Below the pieces are notes generated by a model that searched no databases, had not been told where the DNA came from, and saw nothing but the letters and a program-made list of their open reading frames with translations. Made by a program: the position numbers and the translations under genes. A stretch of DNA of 64,000 nt from Agrobacterium pusense. GTDB lineage: Bacteria > Pseudomonadota > Alphaproteobacteria > Rhizobiales > Rhizobiaceae. Where the stretch lies: assembly GCF_900102105.1 (NCBI RefSeq), contig NZ_FNBB01000001.1:744001-808000 (forward strand). The letters are read 5' to 3'. This document shows positions 54,773 to 62,831 of this stretch, piece after piece. The first letter of the stretch is position 1. Each line of letters begins with the position of its first letter.

Positions 54773-55678
54773 ATGTTGAAGAAAATCCTTCTTTCGGCAG
54801 TCGCCCTTGGCGTTCTGGCCGGTTCCGCCATGGCCCAGGACGTCAAGGTCCTGCGCATCGGTCTCGACGGTTCCGAAAACGAAGCGGACCAGATCCGCAA
54901 CACGAAGTGCGTAGCCGACGGCCTGAAGGCCGCGACCGGCGTTTCCGAAGTTCAGATCTTCCCATCGCCGGACTATAACGGCGTCATCCAGGGTCTGCTC
55001 GGCGGCACCATCGACATCGCCTCCATGGGCGCTTCTTCCTACGCCAAGATCGCCCTGGCCGATCCGAAGGCCGTTGATCCGATTCTGACCACCGCCGGCG
55101 CTGACGGCTCGACCGGTTACTACACGATCATGGTTGCCCGCAAGGACAGCGGCATCAAGACGCTGGCTGATGCCAAGGGCAAGAAGATCGGCTTCGCGGA
55201 CCCCGATTCCACCTCCGGCTTCCTCGTTCCGAACGTCGCTATTCCGAAGGAAACCGGCGTTCCGGTCAAGGAATACTTCTCCGAAACCGGCTTTGGCGGC
55301 GGCCATGAGAACCTCGTTCTCGCCGTTCTCGACAAGAAGTTCGATGTCGGCACCACCTTTGGTTCGGGCGTGGGCAAGTGGGAAGAAGGCTACACGGCCG
55401 GCAACCTCTACCAGATGGTCAAGAAGGGCAACCTTGACATGGACGATATCGTCGAAGTCTGGAAGTCGCCACTGATCCCGAACGGCCCGCTGATGGTCAC
55501 CAACAAGCTCGGCGACGCGATGAAGCAGAAGGTCGAAAACTTCTTCATGGAACTGCCGAAGAAGGACCTCGCCTGCTTCCAGGGCTTCACCCAGGGCAAG
55601 AACACCGCCTACATCAAGGTCGATCCGTCTTTCTACCAGACGATCATCGACGCCCGTAAGTCGGTTATCGGCGGCTGA
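54773..55678 (+). CDS. phnD: phosphonate ABC transporter substrate-binding protein
   Basis: A 301-residue periplasmic protein. The signal (ILLSAVALGVLAGSAMAQ) precedes a PhnD domain with VLRIGLDGSENEADQIRNT, GGTIDIASMGASSYAKIAL and DPDSTSGFLVPN. It binds phosphonates. AGGAG precedes the ATG at 54773. The N-terminal region has the Asn/Glu pocket segment typical of 2-aminoethylphosphonate-type PhnD proteins. Confidence 0.94.
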   Translation: MLKKILLSAVALGVLAGSAMAQDVKVLRIGLDGSENEADQIRNTKCVADGLKAATGVSEVQIFPSPDYNGVIQGLLGGTIDIASMGASSYAKIALADPKAVDPILTTAGADGSTGYYTIMVARKDSGIKTLADAKGKKIGFADPDSTSGFLVPNVAIPKETGVPVKEYFSETGFGGGHENLVLAVLDKKFDVGTTFGSGVGKWEEGYTAGNLYQMVKKGNLDMDDIVEVWKSPLIPNGPLMVTNKLGDAMKQKVENFFMELPKKDLACFQGFTQGKNTAYIKVDPSFYQTIIDARKSVIGG

Positions 55679-55748
55679 TCCTCAGATCATATCCGGAAGC
55701 GGCGGTGCCTTGCGGCGCCGCCGCTTTTGCAAATAAAGGAAAAGCGGC

Positions 55749-56735
55749 ATGGCGACCACACTGCACCATGGTACCTTCTCGCCAGAAGGATTGAGCGCAT
55801 CGTCCCAGACGGTCATGCGTCATTATCAACAGCAGCTTGCGACTCGGCGAATCTATACCGTCATTTCGCTCGTGATCTTTCTCGTCATCCTTGCCGCGTC
55901 CCTGAATTTCGCCAATGCGGCCAATTCAGGCAAATTTTTCGAGCGCCTGCCCTATTTCTTCGATTTCATGAAGACCTTCGTACCCGATAGCCCGCTGGAA
56001 ATCTTCCGGGCCATGTTCGACCTGCCGTCGCCCTATGCGGACGGTTCGCTGAAATACAACTATGTCGCGGATCGCGTTTACATCACCAGCGGTTTCTATA
56101 TCCCGCACTTCATCTACCAGCTGATCATCACGCTCAATATTGCGCTGGTCTCGACAATCATCGGCACGGGCTTCGCCTTCGTGCTCTGCTTCTTCGCCTC
56201 CACCAATCTCGTTGGCGCCGGCCTTGTGCGCTGGTTGGTGCGCCGGGTGATGGAAGTGCTGCGCGCCTTTCCTGAAATCGTCGTCGCCGGGCTTTTGACA
56301 GCCATTCTGTCGATCGGTCCGATCGCGGCGATCATCGCAATCTCGGTCCATACCATCGGCGCTCTCGGCAAGCTCTTCTTCGAAGTGGTGGAAAATGCCG
56401 ACATGAAGCCGGATGAAGGCCTGCGCGCCGCCGGTGCCAACTGGCTGGAGCGGGTGCGTTTCGCCATCGTGCCGCAGGTGCTGCCAAATTTCGTTTCTTA
56501 TGCGCTGTTGCGCGCCGAAATCAACGTGCGCGCCTCCACCATCATCGGCGCCGTGGGCGGGGGCGGCATCGGCGAAGTGTTCCGGCTGTCCATCGGCAAT
56601 GATCATGCGTCGAAGACCTATGCCATCATCATTCTGCTGCTGATCACCATCATCGCCGTCGATCAGTTTTCCGGCTGGCTGCGCCGCAGGCTGATCGGCC
56701 ATCAATCCTTCGAATTCGGACGGGGAGCGGCCTGA
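55749..56735 (+). CDS. phnE: phosphonate ABC transporter permease PhnE1
   Basis: A 328-residue permease. An N-terminal helix and periplasmic stretch precede a BPD_transp_1 domain with EGLRAAGANWLERVRFAIVPQVLPNFVSY and STIIGAVGGGGIGEVF. AAAGGAAAAG precedes the ATG. Its stop overlaps the second permease start (TGATG), so the two subunits are coupled and probably form a heterodimer. Confidence 0.92.
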   Translation: MATTLHHGTFSPEGLSASSQTVMRHYQQQLATRRIYTVISLVIFLVILAASLNFANAANSGKFFERLPYFFDFMKTFVPDSPLEIFRAMFDLPSPYADGSLKYNYVADRVYITSGFYIPHFIYQLIITLNIALVSTIIGTGFAFVLCFFASTNLVGAGLVRWLVRRVMEVLRAFPEIVVAGLLTAILSIGPIAAIIAISVHTIGALGKLFFEVVENADMKPDEGLRAAGANWLERVRFAIVPQVLPNFVSYALLRAEINVRASTIIGAVGGGGIGEVFRLSIGNDHASKTYAIIILLLITIIAVDQFSGWLRRRLIGHQSFEFGRGAA

Positions 56736-58084
56736 TGTCTTCCAGCTTCATTCTCAACACTGCCGAGCGCGAGAGGCTGACGGCTGCGCATCCTGAGGTA
56801 TTCAACCGCAGTTTCATGCAGCGATATGGTCTGCTTGTCGGACTTCTTGCCGTCACCGCCTATCTCGTCGGCTGCTTTTTCCTCTTCAATGTTGGTCCGG
56901 CTTTCATGCAGGGCCGATGGGATCGCGCCTCCAGCTACATCCAGGACTGGTATTCCTGGCGCGCCCAACCGCGCCTCCGTTTCGAAGCCGGCAAGGTTGA
57001 ACCGCAATGGTCGAGCCGCGGTCAATATCCGGTCGATGCGAAGATCGACTGGCTGCAACCCCTGCCCGATGGCGGTTACAACGTTGTTTATGCGGGTTCG
57101 GATAACCGCCTCGATGTGACGCCAACCCGCGTGGATGTCTATGTCGACGGCAAGAACTATCCCGTCACGATCAACGACGACGGCGCTGTTGCACCACAGG
57201 GGCTGCCTGCCGAAATCCAGCAGGACGGCAAGAAGGTGCTGGTGCATTACGGCTTCGCCGGTCAGGCGGAAATCCGCACCAGTCAGGTTTATGTGCAGCG
57301 CCGTTTCTTTGGATGGGCGAACTTCCTGTTCGATACGAAATCGGAATTCTGGGGCAAGGGTTATGGCGAGCTTGCCGCTCTCGCTCTCTGGGGAGAGAGG
57401 CTCGATCCCGCGCGCTCCAATCTCGGCCATATGGTCGATGATTTTCTCGACAACAGTGTCTGGCAACACGCCGACATCCTGTCCAAGCTGATGCAAACGC
57501 TGGTCATGGCTTTCGTGGGTACGCTTTTCGGCACCGTCGTTGCCCTGCCGCTCGCCTTTATCGCCGCACGCAACATCACCGCGAACAGGGCGGCGAACTG
57601 GGGCATGAAGCGCCTTTTCGATTTTCTGCGCTCGATCGACATGCTCATCTGGGCACTGTTCTTCACCCGCAGCTTCGGCCCCGGACCGATCCCCGGCATT
57701 GCCGCGATCTTCTTCACCGATACCGGCGCGCTCGGAAAGGTCTATGCCGAGGCGCTGGAGAATGTCGACGACAAGCAGCGCGAGGGTGTCAAATCGGTCG
57801 GCGCCTCCCCGATTGCCGTCAATCGCTTCGGCGTGCTGCCACAGGTTCTGCCGGTGTTTATTTCACAGTCACTCTATTTCTGGGAGAGCAACACCCGGTC
57901 CGCCACCATCATCGGTGCGGTGGGAGCCGGGGGTATCGGCCTGAAACTGCTGGAAGCGATGGGCACCAATGCCGACTGGGACAAGGTGGCCTATATGGTC
58001 CTGCTGATCCTGTTCGTCGTTTTCCTGTTCGACCACATTTCTAACTCGCTGCGTTCGCGTCTCATCGGAAAAACGCATCATTAA
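56735..58084 (+). CDS. phnE: phosphonate ABC transporter permease PhnE2 with periplasmic insert
   Basis: A 449-residue paralogue of PhnE1. Its permease domain covers only about residues 245-445 (REGVKSVGASPIAVNRFGVLPQ; SATIIGAVGAGGIGLKLLEAM). Between the first helix (about 30-52) and that domain lies a soluble stretch of about 190 residues, presumably periplasmic (YPVDAKIDWLQPLPDGGYN). Two-permease phn transporters occur in rhizobia. The insert has no function I can name. Confidence 0.9.
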   Translation: MSSSFILNTAERERLTAAHPEVFNRSFMQRYGLLVGLLAVTAYLVGCFFLFNVGPAFMQGRWDRASSYIQDWYSWRAQPRLRFEAGKVEPQWSSRGQYPVDAKIDWLQPLPDGGYNVVYAGSDNRLDVTPTRVDVYVDGKNYPVTINDDGAVAPQGLPAEIQQDGKKVLVHYGFAGQAEIRTSQVYVQRRFFGWANFLFDTKSEFWGKGYGELAALALWGERLDPARSNLGHMVDDFLDNSVWQHADILSKLMQTLVMAFVGTLFGTVVALPLAFIAARNITANRAANWGMKRLFDFLRSIDMLIWALFFTRSFGPGPIPGIAAIFFTDTGALGKVYAEALENVDDKQREGVKSVGASPIAVNRFGVLPQVLPVFISQSLYFWESNTRSATIIGAVGAGGIGLKLLEAMGTNADWDKVAYMVLLILFVVFLFDHISNSLRSRLIGKTHH

Positions 58085-58200
58085 ATCCGGCAAGGCGGGA
58101 CTTCACGTGACGCCGCAAGCGTTCGTCATCCCGCCCCGCACATCAGGAGAAGCGACTGATCCTTTCTCCGTTCCGCGTCCGTAGGGCTAACTTATCCTCA

Positions 58201-58242
58201 AGCGCACCCTTAACCTCTATGAGGTTCCGGACGCGCTTTTTT
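58201..58242 (+). terminator. Terminator of phnCDE1E2
   Basis: The inner stem AACCTC/GAGGTT (58212-58217 with 58221-58226) sits inside the outer AGCGC/GCGCT (58201-58205 with 58233-58237), followed by TTTTTT. It ends the transporter operon before the DUF1045 unit. Confidence 0.65.
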
Positions 58243-58248
58243 CCATCA

Positions 58249-58266
58249 GCATCATCATTCTGTCAC
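58249..58266 (+). promoter_or_regulatory. PHO-box-like repeats upstream of DUF1045-phnMN
   Basis: GCATCAT and CTGTCAC are separated by CATT at 11-bp spacing. The second heptamer is a perfect PHO unit, the first matches at four of seven bases. It follows the phnE2 terminator by a few bases and lies about 100 bp before the DUF1045 start. Confidence 0.45.
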
Positions 58267-58367
58267 GGAAAGAGATTACTTCGCACTCCTGACCTTGCGG
58301 GAGGCGGGCGAGTCACGCCAAATAGCTTCTCATCCCTGGTTTTCCATGACACCGAAGAGTGCTTGCC

Positions 58368-59057
58368 GTGCGCTATGCCATCTATTTTTCTCCGGCTAAA
58401 GATCATCCTCTGACCGAAACGGCATCCCGCTGGCTTGGACGAAACGCGTTTTCCGGCAGACTGCATGATGACCATGCCCACTATGCGGAGATGACGGAAG
58501 AGCCCCGCCGTTATGGCTTCCACGCAACCCTGAAAGCGCCTTTCGAGCTGTCCGAGAAATACAGCGAAGCAGAGCTGCTGGCGGCCGTCGCGGACTTTGC
58601 TGCAAGCCAGCCGGCCTTTGACATTCCGCGTATCGTGGTTGGTGCACTCGGGCCATTCTTCGCCCTGGTGCCGGATCGCATTTACCAGCCGCTGCAAGAC
58701 TTTGCAGCGGAGATCGTGGATCATTTCGACCGGTTCCGCGCCCCCCTGTCCGAAACAGATATTGCCCGCCGCCGGCCGCAGATGCTGACCGAAAGCCAGC
58801 GGGAAAATCTTTCGCTCTGGGGCTATCCGCATGTCATGGATGATTTCCGTTTTCACATGACGCTGACCGGCCGGATCGACGAAAGCGAACAGCCCGCCGT
58901 GCGTGAGCTTCTCTCCGCACGATTTGCCGAATTCACCGACAAACCCCTCACCGTTTCCGGCCTCGCCCTGTTCATTGAAGAAACGCGCGGCGCCCCCTTC
59001 ACCGTTCACAGCTGGCACCCGCTTGGCCAGCAGCCAAAGGAAGATGCGACACCATGA
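58368..59057 (+). CDS. DUF1045 two-histidine (2H) phosphoesterase of phosphonate metabolism
   Basis: A 229-residue protein of the 2H phosphoesterase superfamily. The paired H-x-T motifs are His52-Ala-Thr54 (YGFHATLKAPF) and His163-Met-Thr165 (FRFHMTLTGRI). 2H enzymes open cyclic phosphates. No phnP gene is in this region, so this protein is the best candidate to hydrolyse 5-phosphoribosyl-1,2-cyclic phosphate made by PhnJ. The GTG at 58368 follows AAGAG by eight bases; a GTG at 58359 is less likely. The stop overlaps the phnM ATG. Confidence 0.88.
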   Translation: MRYAIYFSPAKDHPLTETASRWLGRNAFSGRLHDDHAHYAEMTEEPRRYGFHATLKAPFELSEKYSEAELLAAVADFAASQPAFDIPRIVVGALGPFFALVPDRIYQPLQDFAAEIVDHFDRFRAPLSETDIARRRPQMLTESQRENLSLWGYPHVMDDFRFHMTLTGRIDESEQPAVRELLSARFAEFTDKPLTVSGLALFIEETRGAPFTVHSWHPLGQQPKEDATP

Positions 59058-60190
59058 CTGAGCACGCCCTTTCCAACGCCCGTATCGTTCTGGAAGACGA
59101 TATTATTCTGGGCTCCGTTCTGATCCGCGACGGCAAGATCGCCGATATCAGCGAAGGCGCCTCCAAGACCGGAGAAGATCTTGAAGGCGATTTCCTGATT
59201 CCCGGCCTGGTGGAACTGCATACCGACCATCTCGAGCAGCATTATTCGCCGCGCCCCGGTGTCATCTGGGACAAGATTGCCGCCATTCAGGCCCATGACG
59301 CACAGGTGGCGGCCTCCGGCATCACCACCGTATTCGATTGCCTGCGACTTGGCTCAGATGAAGACGGTGGTTTCAAAAAAGGTGAAATGCGGGAAATGGC
59401 TGACGCCATCGAGGCGGCGGCGGATCAGAACCGCCTGCGCTCGGACCACCTGCTGCATCTGCGCTGTGAGGTCGCTTCCGCCGATGTGCTGGAGCATTTT
59501 GAAGATTTCGAAACCGATCCGCGCGTGCGGCTGATTTCGCTGATGGATCATTCCCCGGGCCAGCGCCAGTTCCAGTCGATGGATCAGTATATTTTCTATT
59601 ATCAGAAGAAGCGCGGTCTGAGCGACGAGGCGTTCGCCGAATTCGTGCGGCGCAGGCAGGCGGCATCGGCGGAATATTCCGCCAAACATCGTGATTATCT
59701 GGCTGCCCGCTGCGCCGAGCGTGGAATCACCGTTGCGAGCCACGACGATGCAACCGAAGCGCATGTCGGCGAAGCGATTGGTCACGGCGTGAAGCTGGCG
59801 GAATTTCCCACCAGCGTCGAGGCGGCAAAAGCTTCGCACAGCGCCGGCATGAGTGTCTTGATGGGCGCCCCGAACATCGTTCGCGGCAAATCCCATTCCG
59901 GCAACATCGCCGCCCGCGATCTGGCCGAAATTGGTGTTCTGGATGTTCTCTCTTCCGACTACGTGCCCTTCAGCCTGCTCTTCGCGCCGTTCCTGCTTGC
60001 CGATCAGGTGGAAGCCATCACGCTGCCGGAAGCTCTGCGTATGGTCACCGCCACACCGGCACGGACCGTTGGTCTTCATGACCGCGGCCGCATAGCCGGC
60101 GGTCTGCGGGCCGATCTGGTCCGGGTTCACCGCGAAGATGGCGTTCCCGTGGCACGTTCCGTCTGGCGTCAGGGCAAGCGCGTGGCATGA
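59054..60190 (+). CDS. phnM: alpha-D-ribose 1-methylphosphonate 5-triphosphate diphosphatase
   Basis: A 378-residue amidohydrolase-fold protein. Features are FLIPGLVELHTDHLEQHYSPRPGV, SLMDHSPGQRQFQSMDQYI and ASHDDATEAHVGEAI, with the metal-binding residues conserved. It removes pyrophosphate from the ribosyl triphosphate phosphonate before PhnJ acts. The ATG overlaps the DUF1045 stop and the phnN ATG overlaps the phnM stop. Confidence 0.94.
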   Translation: MTEHALSNARIVLEDDIILGSVLIRDGKIADISEGASKTGEDLEGDFLIPGLVELHTDHLEQHYSPRPGVIWDKIAAIQAHDAQVAASGITTVFDCLRLGSDEDGGFKKGEMREMADAIEAAADQNRLRSDHLLHLRCEVASADVLEHFEDFETDPRVRLISLMDHSPGQRQFQSMDQYIFYYQKKRGLSDEAFAEFVRRRQAASAEYSAKHRDYLAARCAERGITVASHDDATEAHVGEAIGHGVKLAEFPTSVEAAKASHSAGMSVLMGAPNIVRGKSHSGNIAARDLAEIGVLDVLSSDYVPFSLLFAPFLLADQVEAITLPEALRMVTATPARTVGLHDRGRIAGGLRADLVRVHREDGVPVARSVWRQGKRVA

Positions 60191-60783
60191 CCGGCGACGG
60201 ACAAGATAGCCGGCGCGAGGGATCGCCCGGAACCATGATCGTCATTGTCGGCCCCAGCGGGGCCGGCAAAGATACGCTGATGGATTATGCGGCAATGCAG
60301 CTGTCCGGCCGGCCGGGCTTTCACTTCACCCGCCGCGTCATTACCCGCAGTGGCGACGCGGGCGGTGAAAACCACGACGCAGTTTCCATGCAGGAATTCA
60401 ACCGGCTTGAGAGTGAAGGCGCTTTCGCAGTCTCCTGGCAGGCGCATGGGCTGAAATATGGCATTCCGGCCGCTGTCTATCGTCAGCTGGACGCCGGGGA
60501 CGTCGTTATCGCCAACGGTTCCCGGTCGGCCCTGCCTCAGTTCGGCATTGCATTTTCCCGCCTGAAGGTCGTGAATATCGTGGCGCGACCGGAGGTTCTG
60601 GCACGAAGGCTGGAACAGCGAGGACGGGAGAGCCGCGACGATATCCTGCGACGGCTGGAACGTAGTGCTCTCTGTGTCGACGGCGATTTTGACGTCATCA
60701 CTGTGGACAACAGCGGCGCGATCGAAGATGCGGGAAGAACAATGATGGAGCTTCTGGAGCAAAGCGTCCGCAACCGTATATAA
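60187..60783 (+). CDS. phnN: ribose 1,5-bisphosphate phosphokinase
   Basis: A 198-residue P-loop kinase related to guanylate kinase. Walker A is VGPSGAGKDTLMDYAAMQL, followed by FTRRVITRSGDAGGENHDAVS and LEQRGRESRDDILRRLER. It converts ribose 1,5-bisphosphate to PRPP, completing carbon recovery from C-P lyase. The first ATG overlaps the phnM stop; Met17 at 60235 is an alternative start. Confidence 0.93.
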   Translation: MTGDGQDSRREGSPGTMIVIVGPSGAGKDTLMDYAAMQLSGRPGFHFTRRVITRSGDAGGENHDAVSMQEFNRLESEGAFAVSWQAHGLKYGIPAAVYRQLDAGDVVIANGSRSALPQFGIAFSRLKVVNIVARPEVLARRLEQRGRESRDDILRRLERSALCVDGDFDVITVDNSGAIEDAGRTMMELLEQSVRNRI

Positions 60784-60869
60784 AATCCCCGGCCGCGCTG
60801 CTCGACAAACGGGTGCGCGAGGCTTACCATCAGGCGACAATTTCCAAACATGGTACGCCAAGGCTAGGG

Positions 60870-61910
60870 ATGCCCGAAAAGAGGCTCAGCGACGAAATAA
60901 CTGTGGTGGCCGGTCTGGCCGCCGGCGTCAGCAATTATGCGCGGGGGCGTGGCATCGATATCGCACCCATCTGCAAGGCTCTTGAGATCGATCCCGGCAA
61001 TTTCGGAAGTCTCACAGAGCGCATCAGCCTCGATAGATTATGCCGTCTGCTGGAAACCTGCGCCCTGATATCCGGCGACGACGCTTTCGGATTGCAGTGC
61101 GCCTCCACTTTTCCCGCCGGCGCGTCCGGTGCTTTCGGATATGGCCTGATCAGCGCCCCGACGGTGCGGGCGTTTCTGCGCTTTCTTCAGGATCACGTCT
61201 ATTATGCGACCAATAACAGCAATTTCACCATGGTTGCAGATGCGACCGGGGTGACGCTGTCATGGTCTTTTGCACCGGTGATTGTCAAGCGTGATCAATA
61301 TGTCGATCTGTCCCTGGCAATCCTGATACAGCGACTCCGCGATATTCTGGGAGAGCGCATCCATCAGATCGAGATTGGGATGGAGCGACAGAAACCCGAT
61401 AATATTCAATTATTTAAAGAAAGAATGACGAAGCGGATCAGCTTTTCCCAACCGATCCATACCATGCGCCTTCCCCTATCTCTCCTTGATGTGGCCAATC
61501 CCAACGCCGATGAACGCCTGTTCGAATTGATGAATTTGCAATGCCGGATGCTTCGACCGGAGACATCGGCCGACGCGACGCATTTCATCGATCAGGTGAA
61601 GCGGTATATGCAGATGAGGCTTTCCGATGCGGAGCTTTCGCTCAGCGAGATTGCCCCTTATTTCAACCTTTCGGAACGCAGCTTTCAGCGTCGCCTTGCC
61701 GAACTCGGGACCAATCTCAACGAGATAAAGGATGCCATTCGCAAGAATGCCGGATTCAAGCTTCTGGTGGAAAGTGATCTTCCGGTCTCCGACATCAGTT
61801 ACCGGCTTGGATATTCGACCCCAGGTGCATTTTCCCGCTCCGTTTCCCGCTGGTTCGGGGCAACACCTACGGATATTCGCCGGAAACACGCGCATCATTC
61901 CGCCGGATAA
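60870..61910 (+). CDS. AraC family transcriptional regulator
   Basis: A 346-residue protein with an arabinose-binding-type N-terminal domain. The C-terminal AraC double HTH is clear: LSEIAPYFNLSERSFQRRLAELGTNLNEIK and VSDISYRLGYSTPGAFSRSVSRWFGATPTDIRRK. This is the OruR/ArgR-like class. I chose the ATG at 60870 (MPEKRLSDEI), preceded by AAGGCTAGGG; a GTG at 60813 is possible. It lies 86 bp past phnN. A link to phosphonate use is not shown. Confidence 0.88.
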   Translation: MPEKRLSDEITVVAGLAAGVSNYARGRGIDIAPICKALEIDPGNFGSLTERISLDRLCRLLETCALISGDDAFGLQCASTFPAGASGAFGYGLISAPTVRAFLRFLQDHVYYATNNSNFTMVADATGVTLSWSFAPVIVKRDQYVDLSLAILIQRLRDILGERIHQIEIGMERQKPDNIQLFKERMTKRISFSQPIHTMRLPLSLLDVANPNADERLFELMNLQCRMLRPETSADATHFIDQVKRYMQMRLSDAELSLSEIAPYFNLSERSFQRRLAELGTNLNEIKDAIRKNAGFKLLVESDLPVSDISYRLGYSTPGAFSRSVSRWFGATPTDIRRKHAHHSAG

Positions 61911-62365
61911 TACATGGCTACAGCATCAATATTTCGGAACGAGGCATTAAAGCTGATGAATATGTCGACCGTTATTGGGATGTGTGCCGAAACATAACAA
62001 TAAAATGAAAAACTTGGCGCGTCATGTTATTTTATCGGTGGAACACATCGATTATTAGAGCGCCGATCTCCTTCGGGTGTGACGAAAACATTCCAAAGCT
62101 TTGAAACTGCATTTCACGCCAGACAGATTGTCGTCGCTGGGCGTCGTTGTCGCAGGCCCTCGATGGCTGGAATAGAACGTCCGCATCGGATTTACAGGCT
62201 GCGAAAGCGGCCGCTTACCGCAAAACTCCTGAGGCCAGATGAAACCTATTGGCGAAATTGGCGTTTCTGTTCGCGTGTGGACGGAGCGGCCAACGAGCTG
62301 GTGTCGGAGAATGAACACTGCCTGCTCCTGCCCGGGAAGGCCAATCTTTTTTGAGGCTGAAAGAA
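61911..62365. other. Intergenic region with AT-rich inverted repeat, no convincing gene
   Basis: About 455 bp between the AraC gene and the small LuxR-type gene. Open frames at 62079-62354 (plus) and 62055-62375 (minus) overlap each other, have no ribosome-binding site and match no family I know. ATAAAAT (62000-62006) and ATTTTAT (62029-62035) form 7-bp inverted arms around 22 bp, perhaps a promoter or operator. Confidence 0.5.
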
Positions 62366-62611
62366 ATGTCTTCAAATACGCCGCATGAACATCGCCAGAC
62401 GCATGAAGTCGTCCTCTCGGAGCGTGAGCGGCAATATCTGGGGCTGGTCGCGCGGGGCAAACATCCCTCGCACGTCGCCGTGATAGTCGGCGCCGACGAA
62501 GCGGACGTCAAGGATACTCTGGAAAAGGTGCGCCACAGGCTCGGTGCGACCAATCTGCTGAATACCGTCAGTATTGCCCTGCTGCGCGGCCTGATCGAAC
62601 AGGAGGCATAA
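62366..62611 (+). CDS. minimal LuxR-type HTH protein
   Basis: An 81-residue protein that is almost entirely a GerE/LuxR DNA-binding domain: VLSERERQYLGLVARGKHPSHVAVIVGADEADVKDTLEKVRHRLGATNLLNTVSIALLRGLI. No receiver or autoinducer domain precedes it. GAAAGA lies just ahead of the ATG at 62366; a TTG at 62351 is less likely. It could be a stand-alone regulator or a DNA-binding module paired with another protein. Confidence 0.78.
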   Translation: MSSNTPHEHRQTHEVVLSERERQYLGLVARGKHPSHVAVIVGADEADVKDTLEKVRHRLGATNLLNTVSIALLRGLIEQEA

Positions 62612-62788
62612 TCGCCACCTGCTCAACTCAAGCTTCCGCGACAAAGTCCTTTCCGGAAGCTGAAAACCGAATGAGCGGCTTTCTGCGTCAAAATCCTTCC
62701 ATATCAATGGCGGGATCGGCGGACCAAATGGCGGCTGGACATGATGTCCGGTCCCATCGACGCAGATAAACGCAGCCATTTACGGTTT

Positions 62789-62823
62789 ACCCGGCGGGTC
62801 ACGGTCGACCCGCCGGGTTTTTA
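62789..62823 (+). terminator. Strong terminator downstream of the LuxR-type gene
   Basis: ACCCGGCGGGTC (62789-62800) pairs perfectly with GACCCGCCGGGT (62807-62818) around ACGGTC, followed by TTTTTAA. It lies 178 bp past the LuxR-type stop and next to the convergent dehydrogenase gene. Confidence 0.9.
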
Positions 62824-62831
62824 ATGTCCGG

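Noticed and set aside
62055..62375. Overlapping 106-codon minus and 91-codon plus ORFs
   Set aside because: They overlap on opposite strands, have no SD and read as unstructured Arg/Pro-rich sequence; neither is supported.
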